Positions 47,302 to 56,689 of a stretch of DNA of 64,000 nt are shown here, in pieces. The stretch is from NCBI RefSeq assembly GCF_005519465.1, contig NZ_CP027858.1, forward strand, positions 6,249,001 through 6,313,000, in the 5' to 3' direction. The position numbers and the translations under genes were made by a program. The notes under the pieces are model-generated. The model was not told the origin of the DNA. It searched no databases and saw nothing but the letters and a program-made list of their open reading frames with translations. Numbering within the stretch: position 1 is the first letter of the stretch; each line of letters begins with the position of its first letter. Origin of the DNA: Streptomyces clavuligerus (GTDB taxonomy: Bacteria > Actinomycetota > Actinomycetes > Streptomycetales > Streptomycetaceae).

Positions 47302-49082
47302 CCGCCGAGCCCGCTCAGCCCGGTGGGCACGTGCATCCGCTGGAGGGTGCGGCCCCCGCCGACGTACATGTGGACGCCGCAGGGCAGACAGGGGTCGAAG
47401 CTGCGGACGGCCCGCATGATGTCGATGCCCTTGAAGTTCTCCGGCGGGTTCTCCTCGAAGATCGGGGTGTTCTGCACGGCGTCCTCGTACGGCCCCGGGG
47501 TGCCGTAGCTGTCACGGACGCTGGCGTTCCAGGGCGTCGGGGGATAGGGGTGGTAGTTCGCGATCTTCCCGTCGCGGATCACCATGTGGTGGGAGAGGAC
47601 ACCGCGCACGGCCTCGGTGAAGCCGCAGCCGATGGACTCGTCCGGCACCTCGAACCGCTCCCAGGTCTTGTGGCGGCCCGCCCGCACCTCCTCCAGCGCC
47701 TTCTCGGTGAAGTGCAGGGCCGCGGCGGCGGCGTACGCCTGGAAGTAGGTGCGGGCCCGGTTGCGTTCGATGGCGTTGCTCCAGGCCGGGATCTTCCACT
47801 CGAAGGTGGCCTCGGGCTTGGTCATCGAACGGGGCAGATTGATCCGCACACTGTGTCCGGTGGCCTTGATGTAGCCGATGTCGACGAGACCGGAGAGCGC
47901 CGTGGACCAGAGCCGGGCGATGGGCCCGCCGCCGGTGTCCAGGGCGAGGTGGTCCTTTCCGTCGAACCAGCGCGGGGACATCACCCAGCTGTACTTGTCG
48001 TCGAAGTCGCGCTTCTGCGGGGCGGGGATGGTGTGCTGGTTCCACGGGTGCCGGGGGTCGACCGGGTTGCCCAGCGGGTCGCGGGCGACGAAGAGGTCCC
48101 GGCCCTCCCAGTCCTCGTAGTACGAGCTGCCGAGCAGGATGCGGATACCGAGGTTGATCTCGGTGAGGTCGTTGGTGACCAGCTTGCCGTCGACCACCAC
48201 ACCGGGGGTGACGAACATCTTCCGGCCCCAGTCCGTCATCCTGCGGTAGGTGAAGTCGCAGTGGTCCGGGTCGTTGAGGCTGCCCCAGCACCCCAGCAGC
48301 ACCCGGCGGCGGCCGACCTCCTCGTACCCGGGCAGCGCCTCGTAGAAGAAGTCGAACAGGTCGTCGTGGAGCGGCACGACTTTCTTCATGAACTCCACGT
48401 ACCGCATCAGCCGGGTGAGATAGTCGGTGAACAGCTGTACGGTCGCGACGGTGCCGACGCCCCCGGGGTAGAGGGTGGAGGGGTGGACATGCCGGCCCTC
48501 CATGAGACAGAACATCTCCCGTGTGTACCGGCTGACCTGGAGCGCTTCCCGGTAGAACTCGCCCTCGATGGGGTTGAGCGCCCGCATGATGTCGGCGATC
48601 GTGCGATAGCCGTGGTCGCCCGCGTGCGGGGCCTCGGTCCGCTCGGCCTGCTCCAGCACCCCGGGGTTGGTCTCCTTGACCATCTTCTCGCAGTAGTCGA
48701 CCCCGACCAGGTTCTCCTGGAAGATGTTGTGGTCGAACATGTACTCGGCCGCCTCGCCGAGGTTGATGATCCACTCACCGAGGTGCGGAGGCTTCACCCC
48801 GTACGCCATGTTCTGCGCGTACACCGAGCAGGTGGCGTGGTTGTCGCCGCAGATGCCGCAGATCCGGCTGGTGATGAAGTGGGCGTCCCGGGGGTCCTTG
48901 CCACGCATGAAGACGCTGTAGCCGCGGAAGACGGACGAGGTGCTGTAGCACTCGGCGACCCGTTTCGCCTTGAAGTCGATTTTGGTGTGGATGCCCAGGC
49001 TGCCCACGATCCGGGTGATCGGGTCCCAGGACATCTCCATCAGGCCGCTGCCGTCTCCGGCCGCCTTCGTCGTCGGTGCCAT
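47298..49082 (-). CDS. hhyL: [NiFe] hydrogenase large subunit, group 1h
   Basis: The 594-residue catalytic subunit has the N-terminal nickel-ligand motif RICGICGDNH (C75, C78) and the C-terminal DPCLPCGVH (C565, C568, H571). A 23-residue tail after H571 is the expected substrate of the maturation protease. Size and the DPCLPCGVH signature fit the high-affinity, O2-insensitive group 1h (formerly 5), which oxidises atmospheric H2 during starvation. The ATG at 49082 follows hhyS by 117 bp, a longer gap than elsewhere in the operon. Confidence 0.95.
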   Translation of the reverse strand: MAPTTKAAGDGSGLMEMSWDPITRIVGSLGIHTKIDFKAKRVAECYSTSSVFRGYSVFMRGKDPRDAHFITSRICGICGDNHATCSVYAQNMAYGVKPPHLGEWIINLGEAAEYMFDHNIFQENLVGVDYCEKMVKETNPGVLEQAERTEAPHAGDHGYRTIADIMRALNPIEGEFYREALQVSRYTREMFCLMEGRHVHPSTLYPGGVGTVATVQLFTDYLTRLMRYVEFMKKVVPLHDDLFDFFYEALPGYEEVGRRRVLLGCWGSLNDPDHCDFTYRRMTDWGRKMFVTPGVVVDGKLVTNDLTEINLGIRILLGSSYYEDWEGRDLFVARDPLGNPVDPRHPWNQHTIPAPQKRDFDDKYSWVMSPRWFDGKDHLALDTGGGPIARLWSTALSGLVDIGYIKATGHSVRINLPRSMTKPEATFEWKIPAWSNAIERNRARTYFQAYAAAAALHFTEKALEEVRAGRHKTWERFEVPDESIGCGFTEAVRGVLSHHMVIRDGKIANYHPYPPTPWNASVRDSYGTPGPYEDAVQNTPIFEENPPENFKGIDIMRAVRSFDPCLPCGVHMYVGGGRTLQRMHVPTGLSGLGG

Positions 49083-49199
49083 GGTGTGTGTCGTGCCCTT
49101 CTGCGTACGGGGTGGAGGCGGCGGGAGGCGCGGGCCGCGGACCTGCGGGGGCGCGCGGTGCGGCCGGGGCGGCGCGGGGGGCGGCGGCGGGCCGCGGGG

Positions 49200-50282
49200 T
49201 CACCAGGGCGTGCGGTAGCCGGTGGTGAGCCGGTCGCCCGGGTGGCGCCACTTGGGTTCCTTGTCGACGGTCCGCAGCGTGATCGACCGCAGTCGGCGGA
49301 TCACGGAGCCATAGGCGGAGCTGGCGTCGCTGGAGACGAGCGACCCGGGGGGCGGGTCCATGAACGGCATGAACTTGTCGGGGAAGCCGGGCATCGTGCA
49401 CGCGATGCAGATGCCGCCCACATTGGGGCAGCCGCCCACCCCGCCCAGCCAGCCGCGCTTGGTGACATTGCACTTGACCACGGGGCCCCAGCAGCCGAGC
49501 CGCACCAGACACTCGGGGGTGCCGTACTCGGTGGCGAACTGCCCCTGCTCGTAGTAGCCGCCCCGGTCGCAGCCCTCGTGCACGGTGGCGCCGAACAGCC
49601 AGGCCGGGCGGAGCTTGTCGTCCAGCGGGATCATCGGCGCGGAACCGGCGAGCTGGTACAGCAGATAGGTCAGGGTCTCGGCGAGGTTGTCGGGCTGGAT
49701 GGGGCAGCCGGGGACGCAGACGATCGGCAGCCCCGCCTTCGAGGTCCAGTCCCAGCCGAGATAGTCGGGGACCCCCATGGCCCCGGTCGGATTGCCCGCC
49801 ATGGCGTGGATGCCGCCGTAGGTGGCGCAGGTGCCGATCGCGACGATCGCGGTGGCCTGGGGGGCGAGCCGGTCCAGCCACTCACTGGTGGTGATGGGCT
49901 GGCCGGTGCGGGGGTCGTCGCCGAAGCCGCACCAGTAGCCCTCCTGCTTGATCTGCTCATTGGGGATCGAGCCCTCGACGACGAGGACGAAGGGGTCCAG
50001 CTCACCGCGCTCGCCCTTGAAGAACCACTCGATGAACGTGTCGGCGCCCTGGACGGGCCCGCACTCGAAGTCGATCAGCGGCCAGTGCACCGCCACCTTG
50101 GGCAGCCCCGGCAGCGCGCCGGTGACGATCTCCTCGATGCTGGGCTGCATGGCGGCCGTCAGGGCGACGGAGTCGCCGTCGCAGCTCAGACCCGCGTTGA
50201 TCCAGAGAATGTGCACCACATCGCTGTCGGCGGCCCCGTGCGGGCCCTCCGCCTTCGCTGTGGTCGTGCCGGTGTCGCTCAT
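49200..50282 (-). CDS. hhyS: [NiFe] hydrogenase small subunit, group 1h
   Basis: The 360-residue Fe-S subunit has GLSCDGDSVAL, GTCATYGGI, GCPIQPDNL, EGCDRGGYYEQG and a C-terminal Cys set (GGVGGCPNVGGICIACTMPG). Three clusters are expected. At the proximal-cluster site the usual CxxC reads C34-D-G-D37, with Asp in place of Cys, as known for oxygen-tolerant group 5/1h enzymes. There is no Tat signal, so the enzyme is cytosolic or inner-face membrane-associated. It is first in the operon, with a promoter in 50283-50618. Confidence 0.95.
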   Translation of the reverse strand: MSDTGTTTAKAEGPHGAADSDVVHILWINAGLSCDGDSVALTAAMQPSIEEIVTGALPGLPKVAVHWPLIDFECGPVQGADTFIEWFFKGERGELDPFVLVVEGSIPNEQIKQEGYWCGFGDDPRTGQPITTSEWLDRLAPQATAIVAIGTCATYGGIHAMAGNPTGAMGVPDYLGWDWTSKAGLPIVCVPGCPIQPDNLAETLTYLLYQLAGSAPMIPLDDKLRPAWLFGATVHEGCDRGGYYEQGQFATEYGTPECLVRLGCWGPVVKCNVTKRGWLGGVGGCPNVGGICIACTMPGFPDKFMPFMDPPPGSLVSSDASSAYGSVIRRLRSITLRTVDKEPKWRHPGDRLTTGYRTPW

Positions 50283-50618
50283 GAGGTGTCTCCCCGATTC
50301 AGGGATGCCAGGGATGCGTCAGAGGAAAGGCGCTTGCACAACGGTCATAACACCTTATTCAGGCATATGTCGGGTTGGGGAGCGCCGTTGGGGTCGCTCG
50401 GAAAGCCGCACTCCGGCGGGGCTGTCCGGGCGACTCGTTCCCGGCTCCCGCCCTCGGCCCGTCCCCGGCTCCCGCCCTCGCGCTCAGGGCGGCCCGCCCC
50501 CGGCTCCCACCGCCGCGCTCCCGGCGGTCCGCCCCCGCGATGTGATCCATCTCTCAGCGGTCAACCGGGGACCCGCCGCCGGGCGTAAGGCCAGGAGAAG
50601 CGATTCAGCGAGGAGCCG
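50283..50618. other. Divergent intergenic region with hydrogenase promoter and short repeats
   Basis: This 336-bp gap lies between hhyS and the mannosyltransferase gene. An AT-richer stretch (50335-50385, with cataacaccttattcagg) is the best candidate for the hhy promoter. From 50441 to 50535, three imperfect ~30-bp copies containing cccggctcccgccctcg occur in tandem. No coding frame is convincing. Confidence 0.5.
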
Positions 50619-51977
50619 ATGGCACACCAGACACACCGCGAGGACCTGCCGCCCACGGTCGCGGTCCCCCTGCCCCGCCGTCTCGGGGAGATCTCCCGCC
50701 GCCGCGGTGCGACCGCGGCGGCGGCCAGGACCGCCCGGGCGTGCGGGACGGCCCCGGGGGCGGCAGGGCGGCACGGGACCCCGGCGACCGCGCCCCCGGG
50801 GCGCGACAGGGGTGCCCGGGGTGCCCGCGGCGGGCGGGACACGGCCGCGCCGCCCGGGCCCGCCCGCCTCGCCCGCACGGTGTGGACCGTCGTCGGCGTC
50901 CACGCCGTGAGCACCGCCGTCCATCTGCTGATCCTCGCCCTGCTGAACCCGCCCGGCGGCCCCCGGCTCAAGGACCGGCTGCTGGCCTGGGACGCGCTGC
51001 TCTACCTCTCCATAGCCACCGACGGCTACCCCCGGGGCCTCTCCTACACCCCGGAGGGCAGCCTCACCGGCAACAACCTGGCCTTCTTCCCGCTCTACCC
51101 GCAGCTCGTCCGGCTGCTCCACCGGAGCACCGGCACCGACGCGGGCACCGCCGCCATCGCCCTCTCCCACCTCGCGCTGCTCGCCGCGCTCTTCGCCACG
51201 TACGCGCTGCTCACCCGCCTGTACGGGGAACGGGTCGCCGTCATCGGCAGTGTGCTGCTGGCGGGCGCCCAGCCCATGGCCCTGACCTTCCTCATGGGCT
51301 ACAGCGAGGCCCTGTTCCTCGCGCTGGCCACCGCCACCCTGCTCGCCGCCCACCGCGGGGCCTGGCTCACCGCCGGGGTGCTGACCCTGCTCGCCGGGCT
51401 CACCCGCCCCGCCGCCGGAGCCGTCGCCCTCGCCCTGATCGCCGCCGTGGTGCTGGAGATCCGGCGCACCGGCCGCCTCGACTGGCGGCCCGTCACCGCC
51501 GTCGTCGTCGGCTGCTCCGGAACCCCCGCGTATCTGCTGTGGGTGGGCAACCGCGTGGGGCAGCTCAACGGCTGGTTCGTCATCCAGGAGGCGGGCTGGG
51601 GCACCCACTGGGACAGCGGCGCCGCCTTCCTCCGCTTCCTCCTCGACACCTTCCGGGCCGCGGACGGATGGGTCGCGCTCAGCACGGCGCTCCTGCTCCT
51701 CGCCGCCGTCTGCGCCACCGCCGTCGCCTGGCGGCGCGGGGTCTGGCCCCCGCTGCTGGTCTACGGCACCACCGTCGTCGTCCTGACCCTAGGACAGAGC
51801 AACTACTACCACTCCAAGCTGCGGCTGATCGTTCCCGCGCTCGTCTTCCTGGTGCCCCCCGCCCTGGCCCTGGCCCGCGCCCGCACCCGTACCGCCGTCG
51901 CCGTGCTGGCCGCCGCCACGCTCTTCGGGAGCTGGTACGGGGCCCATATGCTCACGGTCTGGCGGTACGCGATCTGA
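50619..51977 (+). CDS. PIG-V-like integral membrane mannosyltransferase
   Basis: The 452-residue protein has a ~80-residue Ala/Arg-rich cytosolic leader and about nine transmembrane helices. The first extracytoplasmic loop has WDALLYLSIATDGY and AFFPLYPQLVRLL, the PIG-V/GT-C pattern in which the acidic residue after Trp is catalytic. Such enzymes use lipid-linked mannose. Substrate here is unknown; phospholipid or cell-wall mannosylation is likely. It is a single-gene unit with a terminator at 51983-52026. The translated region after residue 85 is well conserved-looking, so a later start is possible. Confidence 0.85.
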   Translation: MAHQTHREDLPPTVAVPLPRRLGEISRRRGATAAAARTARACGTAPGAAGRHGTPATAPPGRDRGARGARGGRDTAAPPGPARLARTVWTVVGVHAVSTAVHLLILALLNPPGGPRLKDRLLAWDALLYLSIATDGYPRGLSYTPEGSLTGNNLAFFPLYPQLVRLLHRSTGTDAGTAAIALSHLALLAALFATYALLTRLYGERVAVIGSVLLAGAQPMALTFLMGYSEALFLALATATLLAAHRGAWLTAGVLTLLAGLTRPAAGAVALALIAAVVLEIRRTGRLDWRPVTAVVVGCSGTPAYLLWVGNRVGQLNGWFVIQEAGWGTHWDSGAAFLRFLLDTFRAADGWVALSTALLLLAAVCATAVAWRRGVWPPLLVYGTTVVVLTLGQSNYYHSKLRLIVPALVFLVPPALALARARTRTAVAVLAAATLFGSWYGAHMLTVWRYAI

Positions 51978-51982
51978 AGCCC

Positions 51983-52026
51983 CGTCCACGGGGGCGCGCC
52001 GGACGACGGCCGCGCCCCCGCGGACG
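51983..52026. terminator. Bidirectional hairpin terminator
   Basis: A 16-bp stem with one A-C mismatch (51983-51998 with 52011-52026, core cgggggcgcg) and a 12-nt loop lie between two convergent genes, just after the mannosyltransferase stop and 8 bp before the chitinase stop. Confidence 0.7.
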
Positions 52027-52033
52027 GTGGCGG

Positions 52034-53110
52034 TCAGCGGCCCTGGAGCGCCCGGACGTTGTCGCCGAAGGTCCAGTTCCGTGAGCCGTCCCAATTCAGC
52101 GACCAGGTCATCAGCCCCTTGAGGGCGTTGCCGTAGCCGTTCCACGCCTGGGTCACCAGGCCCGGAGCCATATGGCCGCCGCCCGCGCCCGGCTGCGCCG
52201 GCAGGCCGGGGGCCTGCTTGTCGTAGGGGACCCGGATGGTGGTGCCCTGGATCACCAGCCCCCGGTTCAGACAGTCGGTCTGCGCCCGGAAACCGGCGAC
52301 CGTCCCGGCCGCGTAGGAGTCGCCGGAACAGCCGTACATGCTGCCGTTGTAGTACTGCATGTTCAGCCACCACAGCCGGCCGTTGTCGGCGTACTTCTTG
52401 ATGATGGGCAGATACGAGCCCCAGATGGAGCCGTACACGACGCTGCCACCGGTGACATAGGCGGTCTCGGGCGCCATGGTCAGGCCGAAGTTCGGGGGCA
52501 TCTGGGCGAGCACCCCGTCGATGATGTGGATCAGATTGGCCTGGGACGCCGAGAGCTGGTTGATGTTCCCGGTGCCGACCAGCCCGGTCTCGATGTCGAT
52601 GTCGATGCCGTCGAAGTTGAACCGTTTGAGGATCGGGACGATGGTCGCGATGAAGCGGTCGGCCACGGCGCGCGAGCTGAGGTCGATCCCGGCCGCGGCG
52701 CCGCCGATCGACATCAGGATGGTCTGGCCGTCCGCCTTGGCCTGGCACATCTCGGCGGGCGTCGGCACCTTCACCGTGGTGTCCATACCGTTCTCCCACA
52801 GCACGGTGCCGTCGGAGCGGATGACCGGGAAGGCGGCGTTGAGCACGTTGTAGCCGTGGGCGCGGATACGGGGGTCGGTGATCGGTATCCAGCCGAGCGG
52901 GGGGTGGACGCCGTTGGCCGCGCCGTCCCAGTTCTCCCAGTAGCCCTGGAGCACCTTCCCGGCGGGCTTCGACTTGACCGCGCAGGTCTCGGCGCGGTCG
53001 GCGCGGGGCGGGACGGGGGACGCGGGTGCGGCGGCGGCGGTGGCGGGCAACTGGGCCAGGAAGGCCAGCGCGAGCCCCGCGCCCAGCAGACGCAAGGTCC
53101 GGTGGATCAT
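52034..53110 (-). CDS. Secreted GH18 chitinase
   Basis: The start is ATG 53110 (MIHRTLRLLGAGLALAFLAQ), opening a Sec signal peptide cleaved after the Ala-rich run (TAAAA-PA). The 358-residue product is a compact GH18 domain with FDGIDIDIE, the DxxDxDxE active-site motif, whose final Glu is the acid. SIGGAAAGIDL and YNGSMYGC match the barrel strands. It lacks a carbohydrate-binding module. A DasR-type operator lies about 280 bp upstream, so expression should respond to chitin degradation products via GlcNAc-6-P. Confidence 0.92.
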   Translation of the reverse strand: MIHRTLRLLGAGLALAFLAQLPATAAAAPASPVPPRADRAETCAVKSKPAGKVLQGYWENWDGAANGVHPPLGWIPITDPRIRAHGYNVLNAAFPVIRSDGTVLWENGMDTTVKVPTPAEMCQAKADGQTILMSIGGAAAGIDLSSRAVADRFIATIVPILKRFNFDGIDIDIETGLVGTGNINQLSASQANLIHIIDGVLAQMPPNFGLTMAPETAYVTGGSVVYGSIWGSYLPIIKKYADNGRLWWLNMQYYNGSMYGCSGDSYAAGTVAGFRAQTDCLNRGLVIQGTTIRVPYDKQAPGLPAQPGAGGGHMAPGLVTQAWNGYGNALKGLMTWSLNWDGSRNWTFGDNVRALQGR

Positions 53111-53624
53111 GCGGTGTGCTCCCTTCGTGCCGTGCGTTTCCGGTACGTGCGGTTGATGGTGCGCGTGCTGCGCGGCCCGGGTCGGCCCGGGGCGGTACCG
53201 CTGATACGCGGTCACGACCAGGGGGACCGGGACGGGATGTGCCAGGGCGCCGAGCGCCGGGACCGCGCGCGCTACGGCGGCGGTTGTGGTCCTCGGGCGG
53301 CGGAACGGGGGAGGGCAGGGTGGGGGGACACGCTCACCTCCTGGACGTGGGGGGCCTGGAGACGTACGCGGGCGTCGGCTCACCGTAAGTTGGTCCAGAC
53401 CAACCGTCAATGGGCGGGTACGGAACGGCTGTCGGGGCGGACGGCTCGACAAGGGCTTGTCGCCGGTGTCCGGCGGGTGTGGACCTCCGATCTTTGCGCC
53501 CCCTGTGTCGGCGCGCGCTGTTGTCGCCCTGTACGCGCGCCCCGCGTGCGCCTGGCGGACACGATGGAGCGAAGTTTGTCCACAGGGGGGACCGCCTGTC
53601 GGTGGCGTCTGTCACAGTGACGTC
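53111..53624. other. Divergent intergenic region upstream of the chitinase, no gene
   Basis: This 514-bp gap separates the chitinase and the DUF4240 gene. It holds the dre site (53389-53404) and, near the plus gene, a cacagtgacgtcatg dyad (53613-53627) that overlaps its start. No open frame looks coding. Confidence 0.5.
53389..53404. promoter_or_regulatory. DasR-responsive element (dre)-like operator
   Basis: The 16-bp palindrome gttggtccagaccaac matches the Streptomyces dre consensus (agtggtctagaccact type) at the core positions TGGTC and GACCA. DasR represses chitin and GlcNAc genes and is released by GlcN-6-P. The distance to the chitinase ATG (about 280 bp) is long, implying a far-upstream promoter or regulation of the divergent gene too. 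Confidence 0.7.
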
Positions 53625-54221
53625 ATGACCATGGACATCGCGGCAGCGCACGAGACGCTGCCCCTCGACGACTTCTGGCAGCTCATCGATGCCGCCCGGG
53701 AGCGTGCCACGGAGGAGCGGCCGTTCGCCCAGGCCCTCACGGACATTCTCGCCGACTGTCCACCGCAGACGATCCTCGCCTATGAGCGGACCTTTACCGA
53801 TGTCCATGAACGGCTCTACCGCTGGGATGTCTGGGCGGCGGCCTTCCTCATAGGCGGCGGCTGCTCCGACGACTCCTTCATGGACTTCCGCGCCGGGGTG
53901 ATATCCCAGGGGCGCGAGTGGTACGAGCGGGTCCTCGCCTCCCCCGACAGCCTCGCCCGCCACCCGCTCGCCCTCGACGGCGACCCGGGACATCTGGAGA
54001 ACCTGTTCGACGAGAGGGTCAACTACGCGGCGGCGAAGGCGTATCCCCGCGCCCTCGGCGACCCCGAAGCCTGGGACGCCATGGTCGCCGAAGGCTATGA
54101 CGCCGACGAGCCGGAGGAGGACACCATGGGGGAGGCGTTCGACTTTGGGGACGAGCGCGAGATGCGCCGCAGACTGCCCTCACTCACCGTCCTCATCGCC
54201 GACGGGGAGGACCGGCCGTGA
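53625..54221 (+). CDS. DUF4240 domain protein
   Basis: The 198-residue cytosolic protein starts at ATG 53625 (MTMDIAAAHETL); ATG 53631 is possible. It carries the DUF4240 hallmarks FWQLIDAARE near the N-terminus, RWDVWAAAFLIGGGCSDDSF and MDFRAGVISQGREWYE, and an acidic C-terminus. Family function is unknown; many sit near toxin-immunity genes. Its 3' end overlaps the convergent membrane-protein gene by 42 bp. Confidence 0.82.
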   Translation: MTMDIAAAHETLPLDDFWQLIDAARERATEERPFAQALTDILADCPPQTILAYERTFTDVHERLYRWDVWAAAFLIGGGCSDDSFMDFRAGVISQGREWYERVLASPDSLARHPLALDGDPGHLENLFDERVNYAAAKAYPRALGDPEAWDAMVAEGYDADEPEEDTMGEAFDFGDEREMRRRLPSLTVLIADGEDRP

Positions 54222-55196
54222 GCGGCGCAGCCGACGGAGAAGGTGCCAGAAGGCCCCCACGGCGACGGACGCTCCGAAGAGGGCCACGACGGCCGCCGGC
54301 CAGGGGGAGTCCCAGAGGCGCAGCCCCAGCAGCAGGACGAGGACGACGAGACCGGCGGGGAGCAGCAGGGAGAGCACGGCCCGCAGCACCGCGGCGGACA
54401 GCCCCGGGACCCGGGAGCCGCGCGCCGAGGGGGGTTCGCTGAAGTAGAACAGCGCCGCGCGGTCGGTGAGCCGTTCGGTGGCGCGGTGGTACGACACCGC
54501 CATATAGGGCAGCAGCACCAGCGGGGCGACCAGACTCAGGGCGAAGACCGCGCCGGTGACGGCCCAGCGGACGGACTGGAGGACGAGCCGCCGCCGGGAC
54601 CGGCCTCCCTCCGCCTGCCCCGGCGGGGTGAGCAGCCCGAGCAGCCGGGCCATGCGCAGGGTCACGTCCCACAGCGGCCGGGGCCGCAGCAGTGCCCGCC
54701 GGGGAACGGGTGCTGTGTCCGCGATGGTCGCGAGCGCCGTCCGGGCCCGTGCCGTGTCCTCGTACACGCCCATGAGGACCAGCAGTTCGGCGGCGCGCTC
54801 GGGGGACGTGGGGTCGCGGCCGTCGAGCCCGGCCAGCTCCAGGACGGTACGGGCCTGGTTGAGCAGCGCCGCGCAGAAGGCGAGCGGCACCAGCAGCAGG
54901 AAGGGGCCGCCGACGAGGGAGCCCTCGGCGACGGTGCTGCGTCTGCCGTGCGCGGCCACCAGGGCCCGCAGCCGGGCGGTGTCCGCGTCGGGGTGGCGCT
55001 CCCGCAGCCGGACCAGGGCGTGGTCGGCGGCCGGGCCCATGTGCCGCAGGGCGAACCAGGCCAGGTGCTCCGGCAGATGGTGGGGGTCGGCGAGCACGGC
55101 CCGCAGCAGGGGGCGTTCGGGTGGGACGTCCCGCGGCGGCCGTGGTCCGTCCGGCGCGCCGGGCGCCGGGCCGGGGGGCCGCGGCGGCTCAGACAC
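54180..55196 (-). CDS. Membrane protein of unknown function
   Basis: GTG 55196 (VSEPPRPPG) overlaps the DUF2252 stop and gives 338 residues. A Pro-rich start leads to an Arg-rich helical part (RAVLADPHHLPEHLAWFALRH) and a first hydrophobic stretch (FLLLVPLAFCAALL). Three C-terminal transmembrane helices follow (AVTGAVFALSLVAPLVLL, AVLRAVLSLLLPAGLVVLVL and the AVVALFGASVAVGAFW segment). No domain is recognised. It is translationally coupled to DUF2252. Confidence 0.7.
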   Translation of the reverse strand: MSEPPRPPGPAPGAPDGPRPPRDVPPERPLLRAVLADPHHLPEHLAWFALRHMGPAADHALVRLRERHPDADTARLRALVAAHGRRSTVAEGSLVGGPFLLLVPLAFCAALLNQARTVLELAGLDGRDPTSPERAAELLVLMGVYEDTARARTALATIADTAPVPRRALLRPRPLWDVTLRMARLLGLLTPPGQAEGGRSRRRLVLQSVRWAVTGAVFALSLVAPLVLLPYMAVSYHRATERLTDRAALFYFSEPPSARGSRVPGLSAAVLRAVLSLLLPAGLVVLVLLLGLRLWDSPWPAAVVALFGASVAVGAFWHLLRRLRRSRPVLPVGDEDGE

Positions 55197-56526
55197 CGGA
55201 GGTCGCCGCCAGGTCCCCGGAGGCGATGGCGGAGACCAGGGCCGTGTGGTCCCGGGCGTTCTGGTCCGCGTACCGCACGGCGAACTCGCCGATGGCACGG
55301 TCGAAGACGTCCCCGCCGCCGAGATACGCGGCGATGGCGATCCGGTCGCCCGTGCGCGCGTGCGCCTGGGCGAGCGCGGTGCCGCACAGCCCGGCGTAGC
55401 GGGCCGTCGTCTCCGCGGACATCCCGGCGAGATCGACCGAGCCCTTCATGTCCCGGAGCTGACGCCAGTAGAAGTGGCGGCCGGTCGGCCCGGTGACCCA
55501 GCCGAGGAAGATGTCACTGGCGGACTGGAGCAGCCGCTGCCCCGCGACGACGCGGTGCCCGTGGTGTCCATGGGCGCTCGGCGGCAGCCACCGTTCGAGC
55601 ACCGCCGGACCGGCCTCCTTGACCTGGAGGAAGAGCGGATCGTCGGCGTCCCGGCCGGTCAGCAGGGCGACGAAGCAGCGGGTCCCCACACTGCCGACGC
55701 CCACCACCTTGGCGGCGACGTCCACCACCCGGAAGGCGTCCAGCAGCATCCGGCGGTCCTCGGGGAGGCTCGCGCGGTACTCGCCGAAGATCGCGCGGAC
55801 GGTGCTCCGGTCCAGCGCGTCGACCGGTGAGATCAGCGGCGGCTCAGGGCGGAACCGGCGCTTCCCGTCGACCACCTCGGTGAGTTTCCCCAGGGCCTGG
55901 AGGCTGGTGCGGCGCCGGGCCCTGGCGAACTGGGCCTCCGCCATCGGGCGGTTCCCGGGCCGGATCAGCGGCAGCAGCTCGGCGGTGTCGATCCGGGCGT
56001 ACCAGACGGCCAGTTCACCGGCGAGGGCCAGGGTCCGCATGGTCCGCCGGTACTCCTGGGCGGCGGTGACGGCGGCCCGCCGGGCGGCCGTGGCGCTGTG
56101 GCCGTGCTCCAGGGCGGCGACGGCGGCTCCGGCGGCGAGCCGTTCCACATCCCACTCGAAGGGGCCGGGCAGGGTCTCGTCGAAGTCGTTGAGGTCGAAG
56201 AGGAGGGCGCGCTCGGGGGAGGCGTACATGCCGAAGTTCAACGGGTGGGCGTCGCCGCAGAGCTGGACGGTCAGCCCGGTGCGCGGGCGGGCGGCGAGAT
56301 CGGCCGCCATGACGGCCGCCGCGCCGCGCAGAAAGGCGAAGGGCGAGGCCGCCATCCGGCCGTGGCGCACGGGCAGCAGCTCCTGCACCCGGTCCGCTTC
56401 CTGCTCGCTGAGCATCCGCAGCGGGTCGGGCCGGTCGGCGTGCGGAATCCAGGCGCCGAGGGACGACCGGGGGACGGCCTTGCGCCGGTCCTTCCCCCGG
56501 CTCGCGCGTTCGCCCGGTGTCGCCAT
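55189..56526 (-). CDS. DUF2252 protein
   Basis: The 445-residue cytosolic protein starts at ATG 56526 (MATPGERASRGKDRRKAVP). DUF2252 core motifs are visible: FAFLRGAAAVMAADL, CGDAHPLNFGMYASPE, LLFDLNDFDETLPGPFEWDV and KEAGPAVLERW. The His-Asp and Asp-x-Asn-Asp sets resemble kinase-like (APH) active sites, and the family is thought to phosphorylate an unknown substrate. It is paired with the membrane protein downstream (8-bp overlap). Confidence 0.9.
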   Translation of the reverse strand: MATPGERASRGKDRRKAVPRSSLGAWIPHADRPDPLRMLSEQEADRVQELLPVRHGRMAASPFAFLRGAAAVMAADLAARPRTGLTVQLCGDAHPLNFGMYASPERALLFDLNDFDETLPGPFEWDVERLAAGAAVAALEHGHSATAARRAAVTAAQEYRRTMRTLALAGELAVWYARIDTAELLPLIRPGNRPMAEAQFARARRRTSLQALGKLTEVVDGKRRFRPEPPLISPVDALDRSTVRAIFGEYRASLPEDRRMLLDAFRVVDVAAKVVGVGSVGTRCFVALLTGRDADDPLFLQVKEAGPAVLERWLPPSAHGHHGHRVVAGQRLLQSASDIFLGWVTGPTGRHFYWRQLRDMKGSVDLAGMSAETTARYAGLCGTALAQAHARTGDRIAIAAYLGGGDVFDRAIGEFAVRYADQNARDHTALVSAIASGDLAATSGV

Positions 56527-56689
56527 GGAGACCTCCCGGGGCCGTCCCCCGCCGCGTCCGGCGGGGGAGAGGGGGCTTGTGTGCTCCAGTGAAACTCCGC
56601 CCGCCCGCACCACGCAATCCCGACACCGCCCACGGGCACCCCACCCCGGCCCACGGCGCGCCGAACCCGGGGCCCACCCGCGCCTCGCG

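Noticed and set aside
47196-50588. Long plus-strand frame across the hydrogenase genes
   Set aside because: It is antisense to hhyL and hhyS, whose active-site motifs are unambiguous; the plus-strand product has no recognisable domain.
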